Position numbers and translations under genes: made by a program. Below are positions 32,640-43,890 of a DNA stretch of 64,000 bases, piece by piece. The number at the start of each line of letters is the position of its first letter. Within the stretch, counting starts at the first letter, position 1. The notes below the pieces were generated by a model, which did not search any database, was not told the origin of the DNA, and saw nothing but the letters and a program-made list of their open reading frames with translations. The stretch is taken from positions 21,577,743 through 21,641,742 of the forward strand of contig OZ022256.1 of assembly GCA_963978905.1 (NCBI GenBank). The letters are read 5' to 3'. This DNA comes from Trichostrongylus colubriformis. Taxonomy: Eukaryota > Nematoda > Chromadorea > Rhabditida > Trichostrongylidae.

Positions 32640-34430
32640 TCCGTACTATATATAAAACGCTTCGTCTGTCTGTACGTCCCTTTGTCCGTCCGTCCCTCCC
32701 TTTGTCCGTCTGTCACGAAATTAGGCATTATATAAAAGACGACCTGCGAGATGGGGACAAGTGTGGTAAAGGTAGGGCATGGGACAAGAAGTAAAGAGCA
32801 CACACTGACCAAGTGATAGCAACTGATAAGGGCTGATAAGGAGCATCGAAAGGCGAATGGTGGGAAATTGATATCTCGCGTCGCAGCGAAGCTGGGACTC
32901 TGAATTTTTAAAGTGATATGGGGGGTGGTAAGAGGAGATCAATGGTGGGGGACCGGAAGTGATAGCAACTGATATGGGCTGATAAGGAGCCCCAAAAGGC
33001 GAATGGCGGGAAACTGATAACTCTCGTCGCAGCGAAGCTGGGACTATGAATTTTTAAAGCGATATGGGGGGGGGGGGGTGGTAAGGGGACATCAATGGTG
33101 AGGGAAAGCAGGTGATAGCAACTGATATGAGCTGATAAGGAGCCCCAAAAGGCGAATGGCGGAAAACTGATAACTCTCGTCGAAATAAAACTGGGACTGT
33201 CATTTTCGAAGTGATTTAGAGGTGGTAAGGAGACACCGGTAGTGAGGGAACGGAAGTGATAGCAAGTGATAAGGGCCGATGAGGAGCCTCCAATGGCGAA
33301 TGACAGGAAATTTTTATCTCACGATGGGATCTTGAATTTTAGATACCAGTTGGGCTGGCGCAAACTATTGCGTGTCACACACGGAAGCATGCAAAATGAG
33401 CTTGATCGATGTCGATTGATGCGGGAGGACGAGACTGACGAGAGGGATTTTGTTTCCTTCTTCTATTTTTGCGATTCCCTGTTTCTGCGAGCCGTTTGAA
33501 TGATGATGCTGATTAATTAATGCGATCAAGCCCAATTAGCATGCTTTCATGTGTGATGCGCGCAGTAGTGTGCGCCCGCCCGACTGGTTTCTTATATAAT
33601 CGGCTAAGTGTGTCTGTTGGGGTGTGTGTGTGTTTGACCGGAAATTCATATCTCGCGTCGCAGCAAAGATGGGATCCTGGATTTCAGATATGGTATAGAG
33701 GTCGGCAAGGGGTCCGAACGGTGGTGGGCCGAATGTTATAGCAGCTGATAAGGGTTGATAAGGAGCCTCGGAAGGCTAATGTCACCGAATCCGTTTCGCC
33801 TTTCGGGTGGATCCTAAAGCATGCATATTCATAGGTGTTTTGAGGGGTGGGGCGGGCACATCAGTGGTGTGCCCGTCCCACCCCTCAAAACACCTATGAA
33901 TATGAAGTGTGTACCAAATTGATAACCCTTGGTAAGATCCGGTAAGGAGCGTCAAAAGATTGATGCCGTTAAATTCTCTCCCCCACTCAGATTGATCCCA
34001 GAGCGGCGGCACTCATATGCGTTTTAGGACGTGGGACGGGCATATCAATGGTGGGTGATCCAAATTGAAACGGTTGTTAAGGGCTGATAAGAAGTCTTGA
34101 AAGGCGAATGTCGCTTAATTCGTTTCACCTTTCGGGTCGATTCTAAACCACCGACACTCATAGGTGTTTTGAGGGGTGGGACGGGCACATGAATGGTGGG
34201 GAATCCAAATTGATAACGGTTGATAAGGGCTGTTAAGGAGCCCTGATAGGAGAATGCCGCCTAATTCGTTTTACCTTTCTGGTCGATCCTAGACTGCCGA
34301 CACTCATAGGTGTTTTGATGGGGTGGGACGGGCACATTAATGGTGGGTGATCCAAACCGATAACGGTGGATAAGCTCCGATAAGGAGCATAAGGCTAATG
34401 TCGTTAAATCCGTTTCGCTCTTCTGGCTAA
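32640..34430. repeat. Degenerate minisatellite array, about 145-base unit
   Basis: After a leader related to the 4,410 repeat (AACGCTTCGTCTGTCTGTAC), units of 140-155 bases start with GATAGCAACTGATAAGGGCT followed by GATAAGGAGC and AGGCGAATG (near 32,815, 32,959, 33,112, 33,257, 33,735, 33,915, 34,070 and 34,215). Two subtypes exist: the first four share CTCGTCGCAGCGAAGCTGGG, the later ones ATAGGTGTTTTGAGGGGTGG. Poly-G tracts and a hairpin are included. ORFs inside are by-products. Confidence 0.75.
33824..33904. repeat. Near-perfect hairpin in minisatellite
   Basis: Arms of 37 bases (33,824-33,860 and 33,868-33,904) with one mismatch and a seven-base loop. The left arm is normal unit sequence; the right is its inverted duplicate and replaces the rest of that unit. 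Confidence 0.9.
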
Positions 34431-35105
34431 CAGTGGAATGTCCACAGTCACAGGTATTACACGGTATGGAAACCTTAACGATGACTTTTCGAAAGTGGTA
34501 ACGGCTTGAAGGGGCTGATGAGAGCCATCAGGATATGGAGAAGGGATTAGAGCCTGTACACCGCTTACTATTACAATACGACGGCTGTAGTGAATGCGTC
34601 TGTTCCCAATGCCATTGTGTGAACACATTTCATGTTCTGATATCTGCTGCCGATGTATCGACCGCTAAATTTTCTAGCGTTCCAAATAGTGGTGCATCTT
34701 TAAAGAACGATAAGGATCGAGAACTGGCATGCGGATCTACCTCACATATGTAGAAAGTAGATGCTCGGCAAAAAGGCAACATCGATCATTTCTCCATTAC
34801 ATATTTCTACTAAGTTAAATTAATGATGAATAATTCGTACAGTACTGTGCTATAGCCCTCGATGTCATGCCTCTCATACACGTAAAGCCACCCCTTACCC
34901 GCCGTTCAACTTGAGGATGGGTGCGGTCCATCTTGAGACGGTGGCCGCCATCTTATTTACATATTCTTTACGCGTTTAGCCCTCATCCTCGCGCCGCGAT
35001 GATGGCACACGCTTTGTCGTTGTGGAAAGGCCTATCTGCTCGCTGACGAAACAATGATTCTCATATTATCGTGGACTGTGCCTTTGAGCAGACCTTGATA
35101 CCGTG
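34431..35105. other. No recognisable gene
   Basis: Nothing definite; short ORFs only. Confidence 0.3.
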
Positions 35106-35109
35106 AAAG

Positions 35110-35310
35110 AGGCTACTTGCGCCAGTAAATCGCGTGGCCGCCCGCGGCGAGCGGCGCGGCGGGTGCGAGTGCCGGTGGCAGGTCGAAACAGCCTCCAAGC
35201 GAGACAGTGTGGCATGGGTGGAAAGCAGGGTGGCATGGGTGGAGGAGGCAATGTGGAATGGGTGGAAGTGTGCAGGTGACGTAGCCACGCTCTGCCGGGC
35301 TCCCAAGGGC
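35110..35310 (-). repeat. GC-rich dispersed repeat, related to 17,540-17,690
   Basis: On the minus strand it matches the interior of the TIR element at 17,465-17,721 block by block (TTGCCCTTGG, CATGCCACACTG, CTCGCTTGGAGGCTG, GGCACTCGCACCCGC). The terminal repeats of that element are not seen here. Both copies translate to a similar MPHCLAWRL...TGTRTR peptide. Confidence 0.6.
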
Positions 35311-35589
35311 AATTGATTCAGCAAGTCGTGCTGGCAGCGCCGCGAGAGAGATAACGCGAAGCGACTTTTTAGTATATATACGACGAAGTGGCTCTCCAAT
35401 TTTTCTGTCCTGTATGCTCTCCGGGGGTGAAACGCGGCGAGAAGGTGAAACGGCGGATCACGCCCGCCGGCCAATCTAGAGAGGCCCGACTTCCTGGAGC
35501 TGGCAATCCTGAGTTTCGGCAACCATATGCCCCTACACGTCCACTAAGGAGGGTCCCACACGGCTTAGACGGAAGTCCCCACTCTAAGT

Positions 35590-35870
35590 GCACCGGAGGA
35601 AGGGACGACCTGAAGGGACCTGCAGACAAAAACAGCCGATAACATGGGCCGGGCACATCTCCAGGCTCATCTATGACCGATGGACAGCCGAACGACCTTC
35701 TGGTACCCGCGAGACATCGAAAGGACACTCGGTCTTCCCGCAACGCGCTGGAGCGACTTGCTCAAGAAGTTCAGCATCCCCCACGAACATTGGTCTCAAG
35801 TCGCGAAAGACCGACAACGATGGAAGACGTGTGCCCGCCGTTACACTCAGCCGACTACGGGCTCCTAAGT
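35590..35870 (+). pseudogene. RTE-type LINE relic, C-terminal end of ORF
   Basis: In two plus-strand frames: TWAGHISRLIYDRWTAE, then WYPRDIERTLGLPATRWSDL and DRQRWKTCARRY. This is the WAGHV...DRW...PRD..R..GRP..RWSD block at the end of RTE-clade ORFs, as in the copy at 12,842. A one-base frame change lies near 35,690. Only about 90 codons remain. Confidence 0.65.
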
Positions 35871-35889
35871 ATCCTATGTAGGTAAGTAT

Positions 35890-37200
35890 GCTCTCCGATG
35901 CCTGACATTGCGTAAGTAGTGATTGTTGGTGGCCCAGTCGCTCGGCAAGTGCTCCTTCATTACGGCCTCTTGTGCGCCGGTGTCAAAGGAGTATATCACT
36001 CGCTTGGAAGCTCCAGTACTATTGTTCCAGACATTTCCTTCAGCTGTCATTAGCACCGGCTCTTCAGAGTGGATATGGTGCGCGGCAATTAATAATCATT
36101 TGCAACGTTCGGATTGAGACTCAGCGGTTGATTGAAAGGTCCCGCCTTACGTCATTATCACCATTTGGATTGTCTCTATTCACTCCCAGAGTTGGTCTCG
36201 GATGTGATCTGCTGGACGAGAATTCGTCGGCATCATCACTGTTTTCATTTCGGTGGGTGTACGGTGGTGCATATGCAGACCTTTCTGGTCTAACTGAGGG
36301 AATCGAACTACATTGATAATATGTAGTAGATAGCTATGATGTGTGTTAAATTGGATAAATGTAAAGGTGGAATAAGAAAAAAAACTATGAATTTGAAATT
36401 GACATAGGTGAACAGATACTTATAGGCAAAACCCAATAAGAAACACCCTTTAGCTGATGCCCCGATGTTTGGACACGCTCAATGCTCATCACTGTAAAAC
36501 ACCTCTAAGCTCCGACTTTAGCTCAGTAGCAACGTTACTTAATTTCTGTGCACTTTTCAACAATCACTACTCCAGAAACCACACGTTAGGCAAAAAAAAG
36601 AATTGTTCCAAAACTTCTTATGCAGAGGTCATGAGGGGGGCTGATTATGAACATGAGATCCAATTCTGAGTTGCCGTCTTATTAACTTCTATTACTTTGG
36701 ATGACGCAAAAACTGCGTCACACCGAAATCGCTTGGCACTTCCAATCAGGGGTGGTTCAGTATGCAGAGGACGAGTATAACGTGAACACAAACTCGAATT
36801 CAACATCGCTCACTATGGGCAAAGTATTGTCCAGGTGCTAAGTGGAAATTGATGCTGTATTTGTGGACAACATGCTGAGTAATGTACTCATGTGAAGCAG
36901 TTTTGGTGCTACTGCACTCTGCAAGCGACATCATTTTTGTCTTATGGCCATTTTGTCTCATGCCCTCTTCACCTCGAGCTCAGGAAAAAATGGCATCTCT
37001 CCCTTTAACCTGGAATTCGATAAAATGCAAAGCTTTGCCCAGGCTGGCGCTTGCTTTAGCCAGCGGTTCAACACATGGTCTACGGAGTGCAACACACGGT
37101 GTTGCACACGCAACTGTTCGCGAGTAGCCACGTGGTGTTACATGAGTTCCAGACTTCTTTTTTTTTCGAAAATGCCAAATTTGAAATGAAAGAGTAAAGC
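35890..37200. other. No recognisable gene
   Basis: Several ORFs of 60-115 codons without domain matches. The last part may belong to the 5' side of the LINE relic that follows. Confidence 0.3.
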
Positions 37201-37208
37201 ATTCGAAG

Positions 37209-38132
37209 CTTATCTTAAAGTTGAAAATGATTGGTCTTGATAAAAGTCTATTGAACTGGTTTTCATCCTACCTGTCGAATCGCTCTATGTGGGGTAAAGT
37301 GGGGAATTCGTTCGTCATCTTTGTTCCAGCGGAGTCCCACAAGGTGGTGTACTCTCTCCTATACTCTTTCTTGTGTACTGTATTGATCTCCCACAGGTAC
37401 TAAAAACCCACCCCTCAGCTAGAGTTCAAATACATATATGCCGATGATATCAAGGTGTATGCTATGTACAATCAGGATAATCGAAATGAGATATTCGATG
37501 CCCTTTCTGAATCCATAGATAGAATGATGAAGTGAACCTGTGAATGGGAACTACCCGTAAACCTAGCGAGGTCCTTTGTTATGCATGTAGGGAATGGTCG
37601 TGGTTTTGAATACCGATATAATGACACTGTTCTTCAGATCCGAACCTTCGTAAAGGATCTGGGAATCACCTATCTTACAAATCTTGACTTCTCCAGCCAT
37701 ATAGATGGCATTATTCAAAAAGCGCTCAAAACCGTATACTTTCTATTCAGGAATATACATAGCAAAGATGAGAACATTCTTCTGAGGCTCTTTAAAGCGT
37801 ATGAGCGTATGTGCCCACAGCTTGAATACTGCTGTCAGGTATGGAGTCCACAAACAAGAAAATACCAAGCGAAAATCGAAAGAGTGCAACAAACTTTTAC
37901 AAGGCTTCTTATGTATAGATCCATGCCGAGTTCCACGTACCCTCACCCCAGCTATAGCGCAAGGCTCAGACGTTTTGGGCTGAAGACCCTTCTTTATCGA
38001 AGGGTCTACCACGAGTTAGTGATATGCTTCCGGGTTTTGCGCATGGAAACCAAATTGTTGCAAGTAAGTACTGGGTCTTTCCACCAAATCATGGTCGGAC
38101 GAATAGCTTTACGTTGGACTATGCACCTATAA
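37209..38132 (+). pseudogene. CR1-like LINE relic, reverse transcriptase core to C-terminus
   Basis: Plus strand, frameshifted: LLNWFSSYLSNRS, then in another frame SGVPQGGVLSPILFLVYCID at 37,328, YIYADDIKVYA at 37,431-37,463 (catalytic YADD), and an open stretch 37,581-38,132 with VKDLGITYLTNLDFSSHI, AYERMCPQLEYCCQVWSP and FTRLLMYR. These are the palm and the C-terminal CR1 region (DLGV, VRP.LEY...W.P). Endonuclease is not seen. Non-functional. It is a different subfamily from the copy at 40,965. Confidence 0.75.
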
Positions 38133-40920
38133 AGAAGCCACATTCAGCAAAATTACATAGTTCTTTCTTTTGTAGAGCTGCCAGATAACTGCAAATGTTA
38201 CCGGAGGAATTTATGAGTTCACCCAATTCCTCGGTTTTCCGTCATAAACTCAGTAAAGTGAACATCTTGTCTCTATTGAATATAGAAGATTTTCAGATTT
38301 CTTGTCGCCTTCGTCTTCCCTTTGTTGCGATTAGGTTCAGGATCCAAGATTTCATTGCAAGAACCAATTGTTTCAGTACTGAAGAAGCCTGATTCTTCAG
38401 CCAATTTGAAGCGCTTTACCTTGTATATGTTGTTGCTTTGTATGTGTAGCTACACACGGGTTCAACATTGCAATAATCATATAAATCTACTAATTTACTA
38501 CTATTTTTTTACCCGGAAAAGTGTTGGTGTGACAATTCTATGAAGTGGTACCTACTTGGTCCCTTCTTGTTCAGACGAACTTGGCGTTGTTATCTCACCG
38601 GGACAAGCTATCTATGAACCCTGGCACTATTGTCTCACTACAAATTGTTTCAGGCCTCGAAACAAATTACTAAGAAACAAAGTGCATACATATATACAAT
38701 GACTCACTAGATTCAATTGCACAGTTCGTAAATTTTGGTATTGGGATGCTATGTGGCAATGAAGCTTCTGATTGAGCAACTCAGCTTCCGGACACCGCCT
38801 CACCACTACTCGATCGCCATGACGCGATTGCCAAATTTTTCTTACAACTAACCGTAGTGGATTGAGGTGCGAGTGATTATCTGAGAGTATCTATCTGTTT
38901 TGGCTCATTCTGGATGTGGGGCCACCAATGGCACCTTAGCTGTAAAAAAAATCAATTGATACTGTGCAAGAATCTAGTGTTTGTTTCTGTTCAGGTGTTG
39001 TGTTGGGCCTATGTTTAGGTCAATGAGATGCAATCTTTTTCGATACAGTTGTGAGCCCAAGTGTAGCTACTTACATGCCAATGCATTTCACACCTTATCT
39101 TCTGTTTTTTGTTGTGCGCACCATTGAGTGTATTGAAATAAATAGATAAATAAATAAATAAATTTGTCAAATGCTGATACCACATGCTTGTACTTTTGAA
39201 TATGGAGAATGAAATTACGCTTTTGAGGAGCATAGCAAACCATAAGTGAGTAATTATGGTTTGTAACTATACATGCGCAAACACTTTTCCTGAAGGTTTT
39301 GTCGTAATCTGAAAAACAGCAGACTCAACATGGGAAATTTTTGGTGTTGATTGCTGGATTATATTATACATGAGATCTCCACCTTACGTTGGCTTCGTTA
39401 ATGACCTAAGCAACTATAATTTCAACGAAATAACAAAATACGCTGCACGTGCATTCTTTTTATGTTTATAGAGTCAGCTAAAGCAATAACACATTTCTGA
39501 AACTAAACACTCGGTGTTCACCAACGCTGTAAGTTTGAACAGTTTTGTGCAAAAAAACACAGTTTTCTCTGAAATAGTTGAGACTGACATGACAGCTACT
39601 TATCTAAAAATTAACATGACAACTAGACATTGCCACACATGAAACTTCGACATGTATTATTCTATCGACTGCGGCGCTAGCTGCATGGGTGTACAAGATT
39701 TTGTTTTTACTCTGTGGTAGTGTCGAAACCAGTTTTTCTTGCACGACAATGTGCATGCGACAGTGCGTTTTTCTTTGTATCCAAGAATGTATCCTGACGC
39801 TTCAGCCCCGAAATACACGGTTTCGGTCATCGAAACAGAGGGTCCTAGGTGGCCACGTGCGACACATGATGTTGCACGATTTGAACACTAAGCCAAATCA
39901 TCTGCCCACAGACAGGGGCTGGAAGAGCAAAAACAGCCTCTCGTTAGTGTTAGGCAAACCCATCACGGATGCCATATCCATGATTAGTTCCTCTAATAAT
40001 GCTTATGCAAAAGTTGCAACAAATTTGGTGAAAACGCAGCGCTACACCAATCTAGTTATCTCTGCTAGCCACGAGAACGGAGTTCATATTCCCTCTGACG
40101 GCGAAATTTGATGGGTGATCGTGATAGGAAAGCTCCAGCCCACGCTTTCACATTTCCATCTCAGCAGAACTCCCCAAACAAGGCCAAAATGCCGCCCGTG
40201 GTGCCTCCACGATGTGTGGATTAGGTAAACATAAAAAGGTATGACGGTTGTCAGATGACCACGCATGTGGAACGTGAAAACACTAGTATCTCTCTGTTGT
40301 TGCAAAGAGATGCTAGCAGCGCCCACATATTAAGTAGATAGCGATGGAATGTTCATCGGTACCTAACATAAAACTTTGCAAGGCGGATCATACAATTTCA
40401 TTTCCCCATTATGATGAACCAGTTGAGCTATCGTGAAGTACTGAGCGAATCACGCCGTAAGACTATGTAATGTGGAAGAAGCCGATTCTTGCCAGTCGGA
40501 AACAAAAAGCTCATATCGCATGACTCCACACTGTGATAAGCAAAGTACTGGAGGCCATCACAACTGGTATCTCACAGTTAGCAAACATCCACCACTATTC
40601 ACGATTCTACGCAATATAGCTGTCAAAATGTTCCTACTGATATCGTAGTACGAACCATGTTCACTTGATGAGCCTCCAGTCTTACTGATGACTGATAATT
40701 CAGTCGTTTACACTCGTAAATCACATCTATTACTTTAAGAATGTCCACATGAATTGGTGGTCGGTGTCCTTTATTATAAGTGATGCAGGATCGGGAACGG
40801 ATCTCGTTCGTCTCCTTGTCATTTAACCTTATGTTATAGTGACCTCTATTTAGGATTCGGACGGTTCAGAGCTCGTTAGTTGTGGATTAATGCACATCGA
40901 CTGGAAGCATTCTGCCCTTT
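38133..40920. other. LINE tail remains and unrecognised sequence
   Basis: The first few hundred bases may be the 3' part of the LINE at 37,209. A short AAAT/TAAA microsatellite (39,136-39,163) resembles a LINE tail. No host gene recognised; a 140-codon ORF at 39,689-40,111 shows no domain. Confidence 0.35.
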
Positions 40921-40932
40921 TTTAAAGTATGT

Positions 40933-40982
40933 AATTCTTGCACGTTGGTGGTAAATCCATTTACCACCAACGTGCAAGAATT
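40933..40982. repeat. Perfect hairpin at LINE 5' end
   Basis: Two 24-base arms (40,933-40,956 and 40,959-40,982) are exact complements with a two-base loop (CC). The right arm reads in frame into the reverse transcriptase that follows; the left arm is the inverted duplicate on the non-LINE side. Confidence 0.95.
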
Positions 40983-41933
40983 TATTCGAATTGTAAGCTA
41001 GTGCTCAGTGGAGTACCGCAGGGAGGAGTATTATCCCCTGTTCTGTTCAACATTTACACGTCAGAAATTCCTGATCTGTTTGATGGGCTTGGTGTTGAGA
41101 CAAAGATGTATGCTGATGATGTAAAGATTTTCAAAGCTATTAATGAACCATTGGATAGTGAGCAACTTCAGGAGGCCGTTGCTCGTCTGAGTTTGTGGAC
41201 GAAGCAGTGGCAGTTGCCTTTGGCCCCTAATAAGACAATGTGTATGAGAATCGCTCGTGGTGCTAAGGCTATCCCTTGCCCTTATGTGGTTGATGGGATT
41301 GCAATCTCCCCTGTCAATTTCATAAGGGATCTTGGGTTTTATTACACTAATACTCTCGACTTCTCTATGCATATTAATAGACGGTGTAAGTTAGCTCTCT
41401 GGCGTACATGGCACATTTTCAAGGCTCTATTTACGACGAATAAGTCCATTTTGTTGAAAGCTTATAAGACGTATGTTCGACCTTTGGTCGGATCTGGTGC
41501 CACTGTGTTTCACCCCTTTAAGAGGAAGGATATTATTGCTCTGGAAAAGGTACAGAATAACTTCACGCGGAAATTGCTTTTTCGATGTAACAGTTTCTTA
41601 CACTCTAGGATTCCTAGAGCTTGTATCCGAAACAAGTATCTGGGACTAGCAACATTAGATTCAAGGCGTAAAATCTTTGATGTGTGTATGGTCTATAAAC
41701 TCCTGTATCAGGTTAATGACTTTGGGTCTTTTGGATTCTATAAGTTGGTACCTTCTCGTACTAGGAGTGGAGAGTTTAAGATTTTTCTGACTAGGCCTAA
41801 GACCAATGTAAGGGCTAAGAGTTTCACCTTTAGAGCGGCTAGTGTATACAATAAGATAACTAAGAGGATAGGCTTTCTTGCACGTTTAACCAATTCAAAC
41901 GTCATGCCGCAAAAGCGCTATCTGATTATGTGA
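40938..41933 (+). CDS. CR1-like reverse transcriptase, 5'-truncated, open frame
   Basis: A 331-codon open frame without stops. Native LINE sequence begins near codon 10. SGVPQGGVLSP lies at residues 24-34 and the catalytic YADD at 58-61, followed by WTKQWQLPLAPNKT, FIRDLGFYYTNTLDFSMHI, TYVRPLVGSGATVF and NNFTRKLLFRC, the usual CR1-group C-terminal region, with a TGA at about 41,934. The endonuclease and first half of the reverse transcriptase are missing, and there is no genuine start codon. The open frame suggests a recent insertion. Confidence 0.8.
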   Translation: MHVGGKSIYHQRARIYSNCKLVLSGVPQGGVLSPVLFNIYTSEIPDLFDGLGVETKMYADDVKIFKAINEPLDSEQLQEAVARLSLWTKQWQLPLAPNKTMCMRIARGAKAIPCPYVVDGIAISPVNFIRDLGFYYTNTLDFSMHINRRCKLALWRTWHIFKALFTTNKSILLKAYKTYVRPLVGSGATVFHPFKRKDIIALEKVQNNFTRKLLFRCNSFLHSRIPRACIRNKYLGLATLDSRRKIFDVCMVYKLLYQVNDFGSFGFYKLVPSRTRSGEFKIFLTRPKTNVRAKSFTFRAASVYNKITKRIGFLARLTNSNVMPQKRYLIM

Positions 41934-42168
41934 TTTTCTGATTCCTTGAGGTTCACTGTTCCTTGTGACCGTGATGTGAAATTGTTTGATCTTGTTGAAA
42001 ATGGACCTTGTTGCGTAATGCATGAATTCTAACGGTATAATTGTTTACCTAGATTGTGTTTTTTGGTTCCATAGAGTATTTTTATGCTTAATCAATTTGT
42101 TCGGTTGGTTATTGATGTTTTTTCTACGTTTTGCCTTCAGCAACGTAATAAACATACATACATACCAA
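40965..42168 (+). mobile_element. CR1-like LINE, 5'-truncated, with 3' UTR and tail
   Basis: Reverse transcriptase (to 41,936) plus about 230 bases of 3' UTR ending in an ACAT repeat (AACATACATACATACC, 42,151-42,166), the kind of short microsatellite tail that ends CR1-group LINEs. The 5' end is the hairpin at 40,933-40,982. Confidence 0.75.
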
Positions 42169-42790
42169 TCACTGATGTTTATCATTTTTTGAGCATGCAC
42201 CTCTATGTAAGCTTTCAGATAGTCTAGCGGTCGACACGTTTTGCTGCTCCTGGTACCCCATTAGCAAAAAGATTCTGCAGCTTTCCTTTTTAAATCTAGA
42301 TCGTATCTTGATCATTCATGTAGATCGCAGTATAAGCAGATGCCATTATTGGAGGCTGGTCAGTTCGATCGATACATTGTTACGACTGATGTCAGAATTT
42401 AGGCGAAATATGATCACCCAGTGGCATTAAGCCTCAGACCCTTCAACTATGGATGTCATGTTGTAGTAGTCAGCAGTGTACAGTTGTTTCCTACAACTTG
42501 CTGGTGACTCTTATCATCTTTATCGATCGAGATCCAATCAGATCAGTTACCTCTCTAGACCCTGTGCCTCTTCTTACCATACCTACGAGTGTGAACATTC
42601 AATTCTAGCTAGGAAAGCAGAACGGATATGGTGACACCTTCCTATGCGTTTTATCAAATCAAACCTCCAGTTCGTATCATACATCATTAAGCCCCCCGTC
42701 CCAACACGCGAGACATGCATGAGTATAAACTCCTCGAGGTCAGGGAGAAAAGCAAAGTGGAATTGAAGGCGTTTGCCTTCTTACGCACCT
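42169..42790. other. No recognisable gene
   Basis: Nothing definite. Confidence 0.3.
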
Positions 42791-43170
42791 CATCTATCTT
42801 ATCAACCGTTATGTACTTTGATCACGCAGCACGAATGTTCTCGCTCCACCCCGCAAAAACTTTGGGTGTCAATGTTCAGAGGCCAACGCGAAAAGTGAAA
42901 TATATTTGACGGCATTTATCCTCTTACGCTACTCGTCGAATCTTATCAACGTTATCCATTTGGACCACCTGCCACTTACGTTTTCGTCCCACCCCGCTAA
43001 ATACTTATAAACGCCAGAGCTCTAAGGTTAACGCGAAAGGCGAAACGGCCATGATGACATCCACCTTTCAAGGCTCTTTATCAGCTGCTATAACTTTCGG
43101 GCCGCTATGGTTTCCCTACCACCCACCCTTGTTGCTAGCCGAGACATGAATTTCCGGTCAAACACACTAA
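42790..43170 (-). repeat. Inverted copy of the 33-34 kb minisatellite family
   Basis: The complement of ATGAATTTCCGGTCAAACAC (43,146) matches 33,630-33,650, and the segments GCGAAAGGCGAAACGG and CTCTTTATCAGCTGCTATAA correspond to unit blocks there on the opposite strand. About two and a half degenerate units. Confidence 0.6.
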
Positions 43171-43788
43171 TTGCACACATATACATACACACCAACACGT
43201 CGACCGAGACAAGACTGATACAACCACTAATATATCCAGTAATCAATACCTTTTCTAAGTAAAGATTGTTATTATTCAGATTGTAAAAAAAACACCATAA
43301 GAAGTGCATGCGCATGTATAGTGTCAGAAACAGTGCATTTGATTTGTCATTGCTTGCTGCCTAGTACGCTGTTCAAAAGCACGTGTTCAATATCTTACCT
43401 ATTTCTCCCGAAAGAGAAGGGCCAAAGAAGGATTATTCTCCATATTTGAATGTATGTGGTGAAGTAATTTTGCCACGGTACTTTTTCAAAACATAAAAAT
43501 TGTGGTTCGAATCTCGTGCAACACTATGTGTTTAATGCGAAAGTGACATGTAAAGAAAAATATGCCCAAATTAGTTCGAAAACTTTTCAAGATTAGAACA
43601 AGAAGCTAGCATTCACTTCGAACATCTACTACCGTGATTGCGAACACGATTACTTCACGTGCGAGCTTCTAAATAAAACAGTTCAAAAAAAAGGAGTGAA
43701 TGAACTCTTGATATCAAACCTTATCTTAGCATTTTTTGAGCGTGGTTCATTTTTGCTTGATACTCTCTCGCAACCTGTGGTCTGGTCA

Positions 43789-43890
43789 ATGTCACTTAAC
43801 GTTGAGCCTGCTGTAGAAAATTTCCCGGCTACTGGAGGCAATGCTACGCATAACATTATTTCACTTGTCGATACGAGGCTCGCCTTCAAG
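43789..43890 (+). CDS. SSP-type sperm-specific MSP-domain protein, first exon
   Basis: The ATG opens MSLNVEPAVENFPATGGNAT, then HNIISLVDTRLAFK up to a GTAAAT donor in phase 0 (34 codons). This is the N-terminal half-strand set of an MSP domain as found in the small nematode SSP proteins (about 107 residues), which act in sperm. In MSP proteins the next residues are normally VK.SNN..YRVRPVYGFV; that exon was not found just downstream. The C-terminal exons of the same kind of protein lie at 49,855-50,134 on the same strand, so this may be one gene with long introns, or two broken copies. Confidence 0.7.

Noticed and set aside
33066..33080. G- and C-homopolymer runs here and at 45,181, 56,271 and in the 59-61 kb units, considered as regulatory G-rich elements
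   Set aside because: Single runs without the spacing of several G-tracts; their lengths may be affected by sequencing.
32640..34430. Spaced repeats that could suggest a CRISPR-like array
   Set aside because: Units are long (about 145 bases), degenerate and without unique spacers, and the context is a eukaryotic genome.
35369..35743. Overlapping ORFs on both strands in a GC-richer stretch
   Set aside because: Open in several frames at once because of composition; the only supported coding remnant nearby is the RTE fragment at 35,590-35,870.
39689..40111. 140-codon plus-strand ORF
   Set aside because: No recognisable domain or repeat; length is within chance in this composition and no splice context supports it.
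43440..43530. GGTTCGAATCTCG, similar to a tRNA T-loop
   Set aside because: The acceptor, D and anticodon stems cannot be placed around it.
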